Source of the DNA: Thermomucor indicae-seudaticae
Lineage: Eukaryota > Mucoromycota > Mucoromycetes > Mucorales > Lichtheimiaceae
Reading direction: 5' to 3'
Assembly (NCBI GenBank): GCA_000787465.1
Contig: JSYX01000273.1
Span: forward strand, 1 to 44,836
DNA: 44,836 bases
Shown in pieces: positions 10,933-22,186 of the stretch (positions are counted from its first letter, which is position 1; each line of letters starts with the position of its first letter). The translations under genes were made by a program, and so were the position numbers. The notes below the pieces were generated by a model. The model searched no databases. It saw only the letters and a list, made by a program, of their open reading frames with translations, and was not told the origin of the DNA.

Positions 10933-11915
10933 TTTGTCGGGAGCAACGTGAGGCTATTGTATTGTTGCCCTGGAGTAGGAAAAACTATTTGCGCTGAGAT
11001 CGAATTCTGATCCGATGAGTAGTGTTCGATTGGTGCGTATCCTGCTGTTTTCTTTCACCGCCCCAACCAGTCAGAGGAGCAGGGTTGGTCTCCCTCTTCT
11101 GAAGAGATTATTGCGGATGAGTAACATGTTTCGACGATATTGAACAACGGACAATTATCTTATCGATGATTAGACATATGCACTGATGGAGGTACATTTT
11201 GCGCCGAATGAAATCCAAGTGTAAGTGGAGGGTAAGCAAATCACATCGATCAATCATTGTAACTTTTCTTTTTACTGGATTTTCCTTCACAATGCTAATT
11301 TTTATGGTGCTGCTGTGGCACAGTCTGGCAGTGAGATGTGAATGCCGCCCGAAACCTCCACTACATTGCAGACAGTATCATTGAGAACAAGACACGTCCG
11401 GCAATATTTCGCAGGACATAGCCGACTATCAACCATTCGATGTCGCGGTAGAAAACACCGTTTGATGTTTACAATTTACTTTGGTAAGCTTCTGATCCAT
11501 ACCCGTTTTCGCTCAGTACTCACTGAAAGGGAATGCTTGTGCTACTGGGGATGCTTGCATCAACTGAGCCAAGCTTTGCTCTCGTAAAGCATGTACGAAT
11601 AAAAGGCTGTTACGTAAAACGTGGTGTCTAATAATGTCAATTTTTATTACCTACAGCGCAAACTTGGCCATTTAGTTGGTGTAAATCGCATTCCTAGTTG
11701 TGTGAACCCTCCCTCAAAATGCAGTATGTTCCTTAGCGCAAAATGTACTTAGAGTAACGCAAAGGTCCAGTCAATAAACAGTATACTGCTACGTAAAGAG
11801 GGCCAGCTGATGACGATTAATACACATAATCTTTTGGGAACATGAACAAAAAGTTATATAGTACAATTAAGATAGATGCGAACTATTACTATTGTCTGTT
11901 CTATATCAAAAACTA
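10933..11915. other. Spacer with short presequence-like ORF
   Basis: About 980 bp between the start of the unknown minus gene and the RIT1 stop. A plus-strand ATG at 11016 gives a 42-codon basic, Ser/Leu-rich peptide (MSSVRLVRILLFSF) resembling a mitochondrial leader. At 11340-11460 two adjoining frames read NLHYIADSIIENKTRPAIF and DIADYQPFDVAVENTV. They could be parts of one exon broken by a one-base shift. No intron chain joins these pieces and no family was recognised, so no gene is called. Confidence 0.3.
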
Positions 11916-13929
11916 TCAGCTCATGAAATAGGTATTGACCTTCTTCAGGGTTACGCGTGAGGGCGATGCCTTCGTCAATCGCGGATAACGAGATAACGAG
12001 TTAGGATCATCCTCTTCAACTGTGGATATCATTTGTTACCTTGGGTCTGCTAGAGATGATGCGCATTAATTGCTGCTGTATATGCCTTTTGTCGACTGTT
12101 TGAATAATTGCCAAAGGTTCGCATATACGTAATGTCAGATGCGTGCACGAAATCGTCCAGTATATCACCTACCATGCGCAATGCCCTCCGGATGAAAACG
12201 CCCTGCAAGTGTCAATATGAGCAACGATCTTTCGACTACATCTGCAAACAATGAGATCTTTCCCACCTTCCAGATCAAAGTACTTGACCAGAATCGCAAG
12301 GGCTATACCCACAGATCTATCTTGACCTGATTTTATCAACTCGTTAAGCTTGTCGCTTTCAACTTATCAGTAGGCGTTCATGGTTACCTTTGGCACAGTG
12401 TATCAGAATTCGTCTACCGTTTATGAGGTGCGGTCGCACGAAATTTAGTGCAGTTGGTATGCATTCAAATAACGTATATTGGCCCTTTTTGCCTTCTGGG
12501 ATCGGTAGCTTTAAATATCGACCCTTGTAGCTCTCTTTGGTATTTTCTTCGTAGTCGGTAGGAGTACAATTGATAATCACATCGAAGGCTTGCCAGCAAG
12601 CTGGTGGTTTACCGCATGATCTTGATCCAATAGCCAAACGTGTCCCGCTAATGTAATTGAATTTTCCTTCATCGTCGGCTTCTTCATCTCCTTTCTCCTC
12701 CTGAACAATCCGACGCACCATTTCTTCGCACTCCACCGAACTGAAGGCGTTTAAAAGTGCAACGTGGTGCTGCCAAAAGAGTGAAGGGGTCAAGCCCTAT
12801 AGATGTAGCTGATAAGTAAAGAGCGAATTGATCCTAATTTTCCATGAAGTATGGCACGCACAAGGCTCCATGCCTCTTGATCGTCGCCTGAGCCTTGCAC
12901 ATACAGATAACCTGGACGGGCTTGAGATCCGGATTCAACTGCTTGTGAGGCGCTCAAACATATAACGGGCCAAAATGGTACATCGTCATAATTTGGAGGG
13001 TCATTGATAAAAAGAGTTGATTGAGGGGTGAACCACAGTGGACGTAGTGGTTTGTGCAATAAGTCCGAAAGATGTCTTATATCTATGCTACTAGATGCCT
13101 GGCAAAACGAGTTCTCAGCATTGGCGTTAGTCCAGAGTGATCAGTTTACGTACGAGCAACCGCTCAGCAAATGCATCTATTCGCTCCTCGATCTGTGCAT
13201 GCTCGGATTGTGACACTACAGACGGCAGAGAATGAAATTCAATGTCCATCGGTTCACTTTGTATATGAAGGCCATTTGCCAGTCTGTACTTGTGCACAGC
13301 GAGATTGATAGTACTACACCAGATGGGAATAGTCTTTGCCAAGGAGTCGGGTATTCGCTTTCCGCGTCGAGTAGAGTCCACGATAATACATCTAGCAAGA
13401 CGAGTAAGCATTATAACATAAACTTCATGATCGAAAGGCTTACCCGCCATGTTCATGAATGATATCTAGTAAATGCAAGTTGCTTCGGCGTAGGTTAAAG
13501 TCCCATTGACCCATATGACCGTCAGTGGATTTGAAATACACAGAGTGCACTTTACGCTGCCGCCAAATTAATATCGCGCAAGGCGTTGAAGTGTAGATAT
13601 TTCAATAGGTACCTCTGTCGGATTAATGTACCATGACCCACATCTTTCGTTGGCTTCGATAAACAAAACTCAACAGGTGTCCTCTTTTTTACTCAACGTT
13701 GCTCAGTGTTGTACCTACCTACAAGTGCCAACTTTGGAAATAATGCTGCTATCTCTTTCACAAACTGCGCGTCCTCATATATTGATTTCAATCGATTCAG
13801 GCTATTTGTTGATGATCAGTGACTACCCTGATTACCGCATGCATCAGCGTTTGCATACATATTTTTGTGATCTTTCCGGATTTGATTGGCTCCACTGTGG
13901 TATTCATTCTCAAACAGTCGCTCATTCAT
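11916..13929 (-). CDS. RIT1: Initiator-tRNA 2'-O-ribosyl phosphate transferase
   Basis: Modifies A64 of cytoplasmic initiator tRNA-Met with a 2'-O-ribosyl phosphate, which keeps it out of elongation; the family is found in fungi and plants. Eleven exons (13859-13929, 13719-13801, 13613-13653, 13444-13556, 13154-13391, 12862-13098, 12388-12796, 12267-12326, 12173-12202, 12040-12095, 11916-11969) give 463 aa with every phase matching. N-terminal domain: ANERCGSWYINP, YFKSTDGHMGQWDFNLRRSN, CIIVDSTRRGKRIPDSLAK, PIWCSTINLA. C-terminal dual-specificity-phosphatase-like domain: HCAKGQDRSVGIALAIL, a C-x5-R loop split by intron 7, then IISSRPKASPSRVTL. The start is ambiguous: MNERLFENEYH at 13929 fits the family, but in-frame ATGs also lie at 14007 and 14004. 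It shares its promoter region with METTL16. Confidence 0.95.
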
Positions 13930-14014
13930 AATAAACGCAGGGCAATCGATCGAACAACTTTTCTCTTCCTCTTTCAAAGGGTGACTGCGAGACCGAACGA
14001 TCATCATTCATAAC
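13930..14014. promoter_or_regulatory. Bidirectional promoter region, RIT1 / METTL16
   Basis: Only 85 bp separate the chosen start codons of two divergent genes, so their 5' leaders and core promoters must overlap or share elements. It contains pyrimidine-rich stretches (CTTTTCTCTTCCTCTTTC at about 13949-13976). No TATA box is evident. If RIT1 starts at its upstream in-frame ATG (14007), the gap shrinks to 7 bp. Confidence 0.7.
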
Positions 14015-15979
14015 ATGGAGAAAAGAAAGTTTGAAGAAAGTGATTTGGAAAGCCAGGATGAAGGAGGATCGACGGCAACTGTCATGCACCCGCGAAACAT
14101 TTACGCAAAACGGCCTCCAGATTTCAGGCAATTAGGTCAAGAGTTTCCACAATTCCGGCCATTGTATGTGAAATGTAATGCTGTAAAGGAACGCAATAAT
14201 AGGGCTCACTGCATTTATTACTGGTAACCCTAGTGTACGTACGGATTCTCAAGGGAAACCGCGCATTGACTTTAAAGACCCTGATGCGGTTAGGTTAGTT
14301 GGCTATCCTCGTAGCCTCGCCTTCATGTCTATTCATGCATCGTTCTAGGGAGTTGACGCGAACTCTCTTGAAACGGGATTTCGGACTCGACGTGATTTTG
14401 CCTGCCGACAGACTGTGCCCACCTGTCCCGAGCAGGTGAGAGAAGACATGAAACACTCGTTTGAGAGTATCGAAAAGTCCCCTAATTGACAATGTAGATT
14501 GAATTACATCCTGTGGATTGAGGATATTATCGAAGAGGCTTTGCCTGCTAGTGAGCCTGTGACGGGCATCGACATGTGGGTTGCGGTAACACGGATGCAT
14601 ACGTCGCGAGAAGGAGCTCATATTTACTGTTGCTGCTAGTGGTGTGGGCGCTTCATGCATTTATCCTCTTCTTGGCTGTGCCAGAAACTCTCATTGGAAA
14701 TTCATAGGAACAGGTAGGAATATTCTTTTGCTAATTCTTTTGCCCTAAAAGGCAGCTGACATGTCCCACAGATATTGATCCATCTTCTGTTAAGTCAGCA
14801 GAAGATAACGTAAAGCGCAACAACATGGCCGACCGTATCACTATAAAGTACAACGATGTACCGTCGCGTATATTTTTGCTGGATGAGAACGAAAGGTAAG
14901 TTACGGAAGCTGGTTTTTGCATTGTAGGCTCGGTCTAAACGATCATAACTCCAGCTACACGTTTTGTATGTGCAACCCGCCATTTTATGCTTCTAGGGAG
15001 GAACTAGAAGAAGGCAGAAAGAACAAAGAGCTCGAACCATCAGCGGTACAATACATGACCTGCTGAATATGAGCTAAAAGATGCTGATAATAGGGATCGA
15101 ATAGGTTTGCACAGGTACCGATTTGGAGATGGTGACAGATGGCGGCGAGTATGGCTTCATCAGTCGCATTATCAATGAAAGCTGCATGTACAAACAACGT
15201 ATAAAGTAAAGTGATGAAGGAGAATACTACTTCGTCGTCAATCTTTAGTAACATTGCCCCGTGATAGGTGGTACACTAGCCTCGTCGGTTTAAAAAGGAC
15301 TATCCGACCTTTGATTCAACAGCTAAAGACATTGGGTGTAAGTAAATGCAAAAAACCAATCTCTGTATTACTGTAGAAGGCTTCATTGTTTTTGTCAGAT
15401 TGTCAATTACGCTGTCACGGAGTTTAACCAAGGCAGAACAAAACGCTGGGGAATCGCGTGGTCTTTTGGACCAACCCGTATTGCAAGTAACAATAAACTA
15501 GCTCGGTATGATCTAACAATACTGACTTGCTTGACTAGAACAGAGCGGGCCATTTGGAAGAATATGCACCAAAGTCGCAATTCGTTGCAGAGCTTCCTAA
15601 ACCCGTGTCGTATGTTCAAGAGCAACTAACTGATATTCTTCAAGACTTGCAAATTAAGTACCAGAAAGACGAATCTGGAGTCTTTAGTGGTGCTCCTCTC
15701 GCGAATACTTGGTCCCGAGCTGCTCGCCGGAAAAAGCAAAAGGTGATTCCCGAACAAAATGGCCCTATTTTCCGCTTCGAGATAGAGTGTGAAACGGGAG
15801 ACACGGACGAGGCAAGTCGACTTGTTGCTCGTTGGACTAGCAGTGATAACCGTGAGCTCTTTATGGGCTTCTGGAACCACGTTAAGAAAAGAGTAGAGGA
15901 AGCGTGCGGGCTAAGTCGTGGAACAGCTTTTGCCAAAAGATCGAAAAGTTCAGAGGTCGTCGAGCCTAGTCGTGGGTGA
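14015..15979 (+). CDS. METTL16: METTL16-type U6 snRNA N6-adenosine methyltransferase
   Basis: SAM-dependent m6A methyltransferase of the METTL16 (DUF890) family. Its known substrates are U6 snRNA A43 and hairpins in SAM synthetase mRNA. Eleven exons (14015-14163, 14234-14293, 14349-14435, 14498-14575, 14640-14713, 14772-14895, 14955-15045, 15105-15205, 15268-15337, 15399-15486, about 15546-15979) give about 451 aa. Landmarks: MHPRNIYAKRPPDF in the RNA-binding N-terminus, RIDFKDPDAVR, GIDIGVGASCIYPLLG (SAM loop), FIGTDIDPSSVKSA, and CMCNPPFYAS with catalytic NPPF at about 198-201. Then come VTDGGEYGFISRII and RTKRWGIAWSF. The C-terminal about 140 residues (TWSRAARRKKQ ... RELFMGFWNHVKKRV) resemble the family's C-terminal conserved region. 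The last acceptor (near 15545) is ambiguous. Human METTL16 is 562 aa. Confidence 0.93.
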
Positions 15980-16313
15980 CACTGTGACCTTTCTAAGGGC
16001 CAGAGTGTCCTCGCTGTGCACACTGCGATTGCAAGATGGTCTGCTTGTGAAGTATGAATTCATAGGATGTGCTGGCGCGAAACCGCTTTGGTTATTGTCC
16101 CTTTCTTCGCAATCATTAAACAAACCATTCATTGAACCATTGTGCTTTTCTCTGAGTTTAAGGACCACTGTGAGTGATAAACGCTGCGTGTTGTCGTAAA
16201 ATGTAACCTATTACATTGGGGCCATGCAGAGAACAAGAGAAATATACAAGGATATGTCAAAAGAAAAACAAGGTTGTGGATATGTATAAAGGATATATAT
16301 GGATATAGATATG
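15980..16313. terminator. Convergent 3' region, METTL16 / kinase
   Basis: These 334 bp lie between two stop codons facing each other, so both 3' UTRs and poly(A) sites must fall here. From about 16220 the plus strand is A-rich (AAGAGAAATATACAAGG; AAAAGAAAAACAAGG). No ORF is called. Confidence 0.5.
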
Positions 16314-18945
16314 CTACTTGGATTGGTTTATATGGGAAGCCAGCACGCCGTTTATCCATCCAGTGGCCAATTTAAAGACTTTAGTTGACCCTTTCACATG
16401 CGAAAACCTCAGGGCAACAATTCGGAGCTGCTCAGATTTGCTATTGTGAACCGGAACAGCGAATGCATCAACTGTGAAAACTGCTGTCCCGTCCTCAAAG
16501 GAAATGGCTTCCGGAAAATGGGTCGCGTGTTGGTTTTGCTGCTGTTGTTGTCCAGGCTGACCAGCCAGGCTTCCTGGTGTAGCGGATGAACTTATGGGAA
16601 TAGAGTTTGACCAGATGCCTTGGTTCTGTTGCCGTTGATACAAATTAGAATAGGGATGAAAATGTAGCTGTGGTAGAGAGAATCGTTTGACACCCCTGTT
16701 CCAACGGCTTGACCAACTGTTATCGCTCAAACCGCTACTGCTGGCACCTCCGGCACTGCAAGTATCTTGTGATAGCTGACTGCGCCGATATGGTTGCCTC
16801 CTGCCCCTGTCATAGCTCGTCCGCGTCGAAGTAGCAGACTGAACATCCGAGTTATCGCGAGACTGGCTGCTCTTGAAATTTGGGTCAGTGCTCTTCCTTT
16901 TAGCATGATCCTGCTTGTCCTGTTCGACGTAGTTTCGGAGGGTCAACAAGCATTGCAGTTGAGTTTTCGAGTCATGCTTGTAAGTAATTCCTAGTAGCTC
17001 ACACGCGGATCGCACTAGGAGGATTAACTCGTACTCGTCTTGTTCTGAAGGTTGTACACGATGAGCGCTGGGTGGTATGCTGGTTTGAACACGGCGGTCA
17101 AGGGAAAATGTAGATAAAGACGTGGATGAACAGCCAGATACAGCGGTAGTCGAAGAAACCGCACGGACATTACATTCGATAGTGTAATAACTGATTTGAT
17201 CCTTGATGACTCGCTTATATAGTTGAGCAAAGTTAAGTGATGAACTCGATTTGCGAAGCCGTTTGTTATCAGGTAATTTGAACTTTCGGAAAATGTGGTG
17301 AAACGGAGACTTTAGGTCGCTTAAACTGATATTTTTCACGGGTCGTAATTTCACTTGATCCAGAATGACTCTGATCTCCTGGAAGAGTTCGGCACGTAAG
17401 ATTTCTTGTATATGTATGCTATCCTCAAGGCTTGCCGAGTGCAACTGTGTGCTGGTAAAGTATATGGATGCGTTGATAGGATGATATATGACTGTTCTTC
17501 GGATTTGATAACCGTTTCGTTTTTCTTCCTCCATATCCTGCAAAAACTTCCGTCGAGCCCTTTCTCGATCCGTCCTTAGCCGCACGTCTTCCTCAGAAGT
17601 GGTAGAGTCGTTACGAAACGGGTCACTGAGTCGACCATGGTCGGTGAGCCACGGATCACCTTCCAGTGCATGTCTAACGCCTAGACGCTTCCTCCGATCA
17701 AGCGTTAAGCATTTCCGAATGGTGTTCTTAAGGTCTTCGCTCAAATCGCTCGGTATAGGGAAGCGACCACTCACAACGTCCTTTTTAAGCTCACCCACAG
17801 CTTGCAGATAACTCTCAGTTAGCATACCAGCTACACTCATGTAGACAGATGAAAGCCTTACTCCGAGCATGGCCAAAAGCTTCATAACCGGTGGTCATAC
17901 GAAACAGGAGTATGCCTAAACACCAGCAGTCGATCTCGGGTCCTACATACTTCTGTCCTGTTATGATTTCTGGACTGTAATACAACATGGATCCTTTTGT
18001 ACAACATCGGAATGAGATGGGAAAGAGACACAACGCAGGGACTTTTCACGTACCACAAATTGTCTTGAGGCGCTGCAATCCGAACCGATTACCCAAGCCA
18101 AAGTCTGCCAATTTCACTTGGCCATCCGCCATAATCAAAACATTCGGCGCCTGCAACCGGAAAGTCAATAAAATAGTAACGGATCATGCCTCAGTCGACA
18201 ACAACCTTCAGATCACGATGCACCACCCAGCGGCTATGACAGTAGTCCACTGCTGCCACCAGCTGTCGAAAGACCATTCTCGCGTCATGCTCATCCAGAG
18301 CGCGGTTGGGTCTTTGTTGCAAATGCTCGTCCAAATTAATGCCAGGGACGTATTCCATGATAAGAAACAATGAATCTGCTGTCTCGATGGTTTCATAAAG
18401 ACGAACAATGTTGTCATGATCAAGAGCCTCCATGAGCGTAATTTCTCGGACTAGACGGGACAATATCCGATAATCATGAGCCCGCTTATCAATTATCTGG
18501 GAAAAAGGTATCGTCGGGATGAACATGGCTGTGATCTACTTAGTTTTTGAAAATGTACCTTTATGGCAAACTTTTCTTCTGTCAAATAATGCTGAGCTAG
18601 CATTACTTCACTGAATTTGCCTTTACCAAGAACATCCAGGAACACGTATTCACCAATGCCTTGGAGCGTTGTATTTGGATTTTGTGATGATGCTGACGTG
18701 GTTAATGCTTTCTTACTGGCTGGCTTTTGTCCAGAGCGATCGTTCGATGATGCGTCTTCTCGGCTCATGGTTGTTGTTGCTTTAGAACCATCCATTTTAA
18801 TACTCGGAGTAGTGGTACCCATGGTTGTGAGACGGGAAGTTGATGAGCGGGCCGATGTTACCGATCCAGGCTGAGAAGTGAGGTCCATCTTGCTCGATCG
18901 TCGCCATTTCGTTCGGAATTGGTCCGCGACATGACGCAGCGGCAT
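16314..18945 (-). CDS. Serine/threonine protein kinase, AMPK-related type with long C-terminal tail
   Basis: Protein kinase of 797 aa from five exons (18559-18945, 18206-18496, 18054-18150, 17862-17993, 16314-17800; introns 55-62 nt). Residues 1-95 are Ser/Thr/Lys-rich. The kinase domain spans about 99-385. It has LGKGKFSEV (P-loop, 106-114), AIK (Lys129), HRDLKAPNVL (catalytic Asp224), DFG (Asp242), and CGSMLYYSPE in the activation segment. The latter differs from the common xxYxAPE by carrying YYSPE. RKCLTLDRRKRLGVRHAL follows in subdomain XI. A large Ser/Gln-rich tail comes next (QQQQQNQ run). The last about 60 residues (FEDGTAVFTVDAFAVPVHNS ... FKLATGWINGVLA) are patterned like a KA1-type domain, which is my inference. 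The kinase core is intact; the exact subfamily (Kin1/MARK, SNRK or other) is not resolved. Confidence 0.88.
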
Positions 18946-20114
18946 GGTTCAGTTTCTTTTCCGCGATGACGAATTAACAAAAAGCTAGGGGAATAGACTA
19001 GGCGAAAACTTCCTTTTGTTTTCAGGAAATCGAGGAGAATGACACCAGAAACCTGGTATCAAGTTAGTAAAGAGGAGAGAGTAGAGCGAAAGAGAAAGAA
19101 AAAGAGAGAGAACAGAGTGAGGCGTAAAAAAATGACAAAAAAAGAGTGAAAAAAGTGATTGTTGTGTATCTAGTATAAAAAAGGAACTCGCACGGTTAAG
19201 TTTGCCACTGGTTCTTGTCAGGATTAGTCTTGACATAGGAAACACTTCTCCTGCTTTCTTTTCCTCACTCTGCCTTGTTTTCACCTTAATTTGTTAAGGT
19301 GGTGGTCGACATCCATTTTGGAATTACACGTGAACTGAATATAAGCTGTTGTGCGTGTTACGGCAATCATCGAATTTCTCGACTGTATGATTTTCAGGGT
19401 GGATATATTGCTTTCACTTGCTTACCTCCCTTATTTTACTTAGTGGAGATCCAATTAGATAGGGGCCCAAGTCCATTAATACATCTCTTTCATTTCTCGC
19501 ATCCTAACGATTTCGATAAATGAAAATCGTGTGCAACACGTGTTTTCATTGGACAGACTGCTTCCGAAACAGCACAGCTTTCGAAACACAACTTTATCGG
19601 AAACGTCCTGCTATGACAACATCTCAGGGAATGTTCCCGAAAAAGCCATGGATGCAATTGCTAACATCGTATTTTGTGCAAGTAACTGTTGAAAACAATA
19701 AATATTGTCTGCTCGTCTGCTGCTCTCAAAGCTGGTCAGTTTGCAGAATAAGAAATTTATGCGCAACGCCAGATCATGGTCAACCGCGAAATGGAATACT
19801 GTACCTAGAATGCGGACTTTGACGCAGTTTGCTATACGAAACGTGTTTGAATGGTGCGCGAAATCCAGAGAGGGGGGGGTAATCATGACCATTGTTTGCG
19901 CGGCTGTCTTGTGAATTATTCGTTAAACAGATATTCTTAGGAATTAAGACTTATTACTTGTTGGCAATATGTATACTTTCAGTAATACTATCAAAAAAAG
20001 CAACTTTCAAAATGTGTAATAACCAAGAAGAAATGTATAACAAAACTGACTGACAAATTATATAAGGATGCTTTTCTTCTATTTTCTGTCTCCATGCATT
20101 GCCTCCCTCTGTTT
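18946..20114. other. Long spacer with polypurine tract upstream of the kinase gene
   Basis: About 1.17 kb without a convincing gene. Near 19066-19158 the plus strand is almost pure purine (GAGGAGAGAGTAGAGCG, AAAGAGAAAGAAAAAGAG, GAAAAAAGTG). It lies 120-215 bp upstream of the kinase ATG, in its likely promoter or leader. The ORFs at 19520-19822 (plus) and 19611-19892 (minus) overlap each other and carry no motif. The right end holds the 3' flank of the ankyrin gene. Confidence 0.45.
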
Positions 20115-22186
20115 TCAACTATTATTTTCATCATTGGAAGCGAAAAAACCGTTCCGAGCCAACATTGACTCGAGATGACCCGGGATCTCTCGAGCCATCT
20201 CTTCTTCTCTTCGCTTGTCCATTTTCTTGGCTGTCAATGCACCCAGTCCTTTTAGGTAGTCGACAAGTCGCCGATGTCCGCCCGCTTTGGCGAGATCTAA
20301 CGGAGTTCCGACTCTACGAGGCACGTAAGCGTTGAAATCGCAACCACATCGTTCCACAAGCAATGTCACGACCTCTAAGCGCCCGTGTCGAGCAGCCCAG
20401 TGAAGCGGTAATTCGCCGCGATGATCGGGTTGATTGACGGGAATTTGACAGGAGCGCGCCAAAAAGGAGACTAGGTCGGTGTGACCAGACGCGCATGCAT
20501 AATGTAAAACAGTGGCACCTGGTTCATTGTTAGTTAGGCTCGATCTTGCTGACGTAACCCCTTGAATGATTGTTTACCATTACTGTCTTCCTCGAGATTA
20601 AGTCCACCTTGAGTCACGTTGACAATATATTCAACGACTGCTGCGTGACAATGTTCTGCTGCGACATGAAGGGCTGTCTTATTCTTTACCCCGCCTCCTC
20701 TTGCTGCCATCAAGTCTCCTCCTGCTTGGACGAGCTTTTGCAAACCCGTTAACCAGCCAACAGCAGCAGCCAGATAGCATGGTGTAACCTATAGTTAGAA
20801 GCTCTCCATGTAAGCTCGCAAATCAAGAATGCAACGGTGGCATGTAGATAGATGTACCTTATCATCTTCGACTTGGCTTAATGTCATCGCATTAGGATTT
20901 GCTCCTTGCTGCAGGAGTAAGTCCAGCGACCCAGGCGCCTTGGTGACAATCAATGCGTGGATCATGCCATATCCATATTTTACAGTATTAACCGAGGGTG
21001 ACTGTTTGGCCGTATTAGGAGATCCGCCGCGCCGCAAAAAGTTACTAAGTGCCTATGTCATCATCTTGTTCTTTATGAACAAAAGGAGCAAAATCCCTTA
21101 CCTGATGATTTTTTCCACTGTGACATCACTTCCTTTACTTTTTGTGATAGTTTCCCATAAACCGTCCGACCCGCCAAATATTAGCGGATCCACTCGGCGT
21201 TGTTGAATTAGGGATGCACCAGTGTAGCCATTGGTCGCTGTACTAGACCGTACCGGTGTCATAGGCACTGACTGTGCTGAGCTATTGCCAGAAGAAATAG
21301 ATGTAGTGGTTGACATATTAAAAGGTGTTGAAGATGTCGCAGAGGATGGACCGCCGATATTGAAACCGCAATTGGCCTGCCAAGATCGCTTTCTTCGTGG
21401 GTCTCCATCTTGCTTTTGGCTAGCAGAAGTTGATTGTGTATTCCGGCCGTCTGTACTCGCAGACTGGGCGCTGTGGACACTTGTAGTTGTAGAATTCTGT
21501 CTCCGTCGGGGTACAGGTGGAGCGGGCTCGCTGGGTGGACCTGGTGTTGAAGGAGGCGGCCAATACTGGTGTACGGATGCAGCAGAGGACGAGCTGGTGG
21601 ATGTTGACGGGGAACGAGAAGGAAGTGTTGTTCTATGTCTCGAAGAAGAGAAGTCGCTTGGCTCATAGGGCGGATAATTGTTCGCTATGACGGCAGGATC
21701 CAGGGTTACAGGGACTGGTATATGCTGCGGGCTGGTTGGAGTGACTGGGTAATTGGGCTGTTGGCTGGGCATTTCTCCCGAAGACTTCGATTCAATCGAG
21801 GCACTTCGTTGTCTCTGCTGCATATATTGCTTCTTAAGCTCCGAGGCTTTGTCATATTTCTGCCTGAAGAATTGCATCTCGCGAACCGCCTTTTCGTAAC
21901 GACGCTGATGCTCCGAAGCCATTGCTTTCAGTTCGTCATTGTTGCGCTCCAAAATTTCATAACGTTGCTGAAGTATTGTGATGAGTCTTTCGTGGTCAGT
22001 GATTAGCCGCTTAATCTCAGTCTTGATGGCGCGTCGTAGCTCGTCGGAATCGACATTTTGTACAAGCGCATAAAGCGTTTCTCTTGGGCTGCGTACAGCT
22101 TTATCGTCGATATCATGCGTTTCTGTTGGGGTTTTGCAATCTTTCAGACTGGCAAAAGACGAGGAACTCGAGCTTGATGGTGCCAT
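20115..22186 (-). CDS. Coiled-coil, Ser/Pro-rich protein with C-terminal ankyrin repeats
   Basis: A 628-aa protein from four exons (21102-22186, 20858-21044, 20578-20788, 20115-20518). After a poly-Ser start (MAPSSSSSSSF), residues about 55-130 form a charged helix or coiled coil (ITDHERLITILQQRYEILE, then EKAVREMQFFRQKYDKA). Residues about 140-330 are Ser/Thr/Pro-rich linker with PPVPRRR. From about 360 on there are ankyrin repeats: GYGMIHALIVTKAPGSLDLL, KTALHVAAEHCHAAVVEYIV, ATVLHYACASGHTDLVSFL, ELPLHWAARHGRLEVVTLL, GTPLDLAKAGGHRRLVDYL. These are protein-protein interaction modules. No catalytic domain is visible, so the partner and pathway are unknown. I used the ATG at 22186; the frame is open a little further upstream, but only a TTG is there. 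Confidence 0.85.

Noticed and set aside
19611..19892. 93-codon minus-strand ORF in the spacer before the ankyrin gene
   Set aside because: No recognisable domain, overlaps another ORF on the plus strand, and contains no splice-consistent partners.
21231..21668. 145-codon plus-strand ORF inside the ankyrin gene
   Set aside because: Antisense shadow of the Ser/Pro-rich linker; no independent signal.
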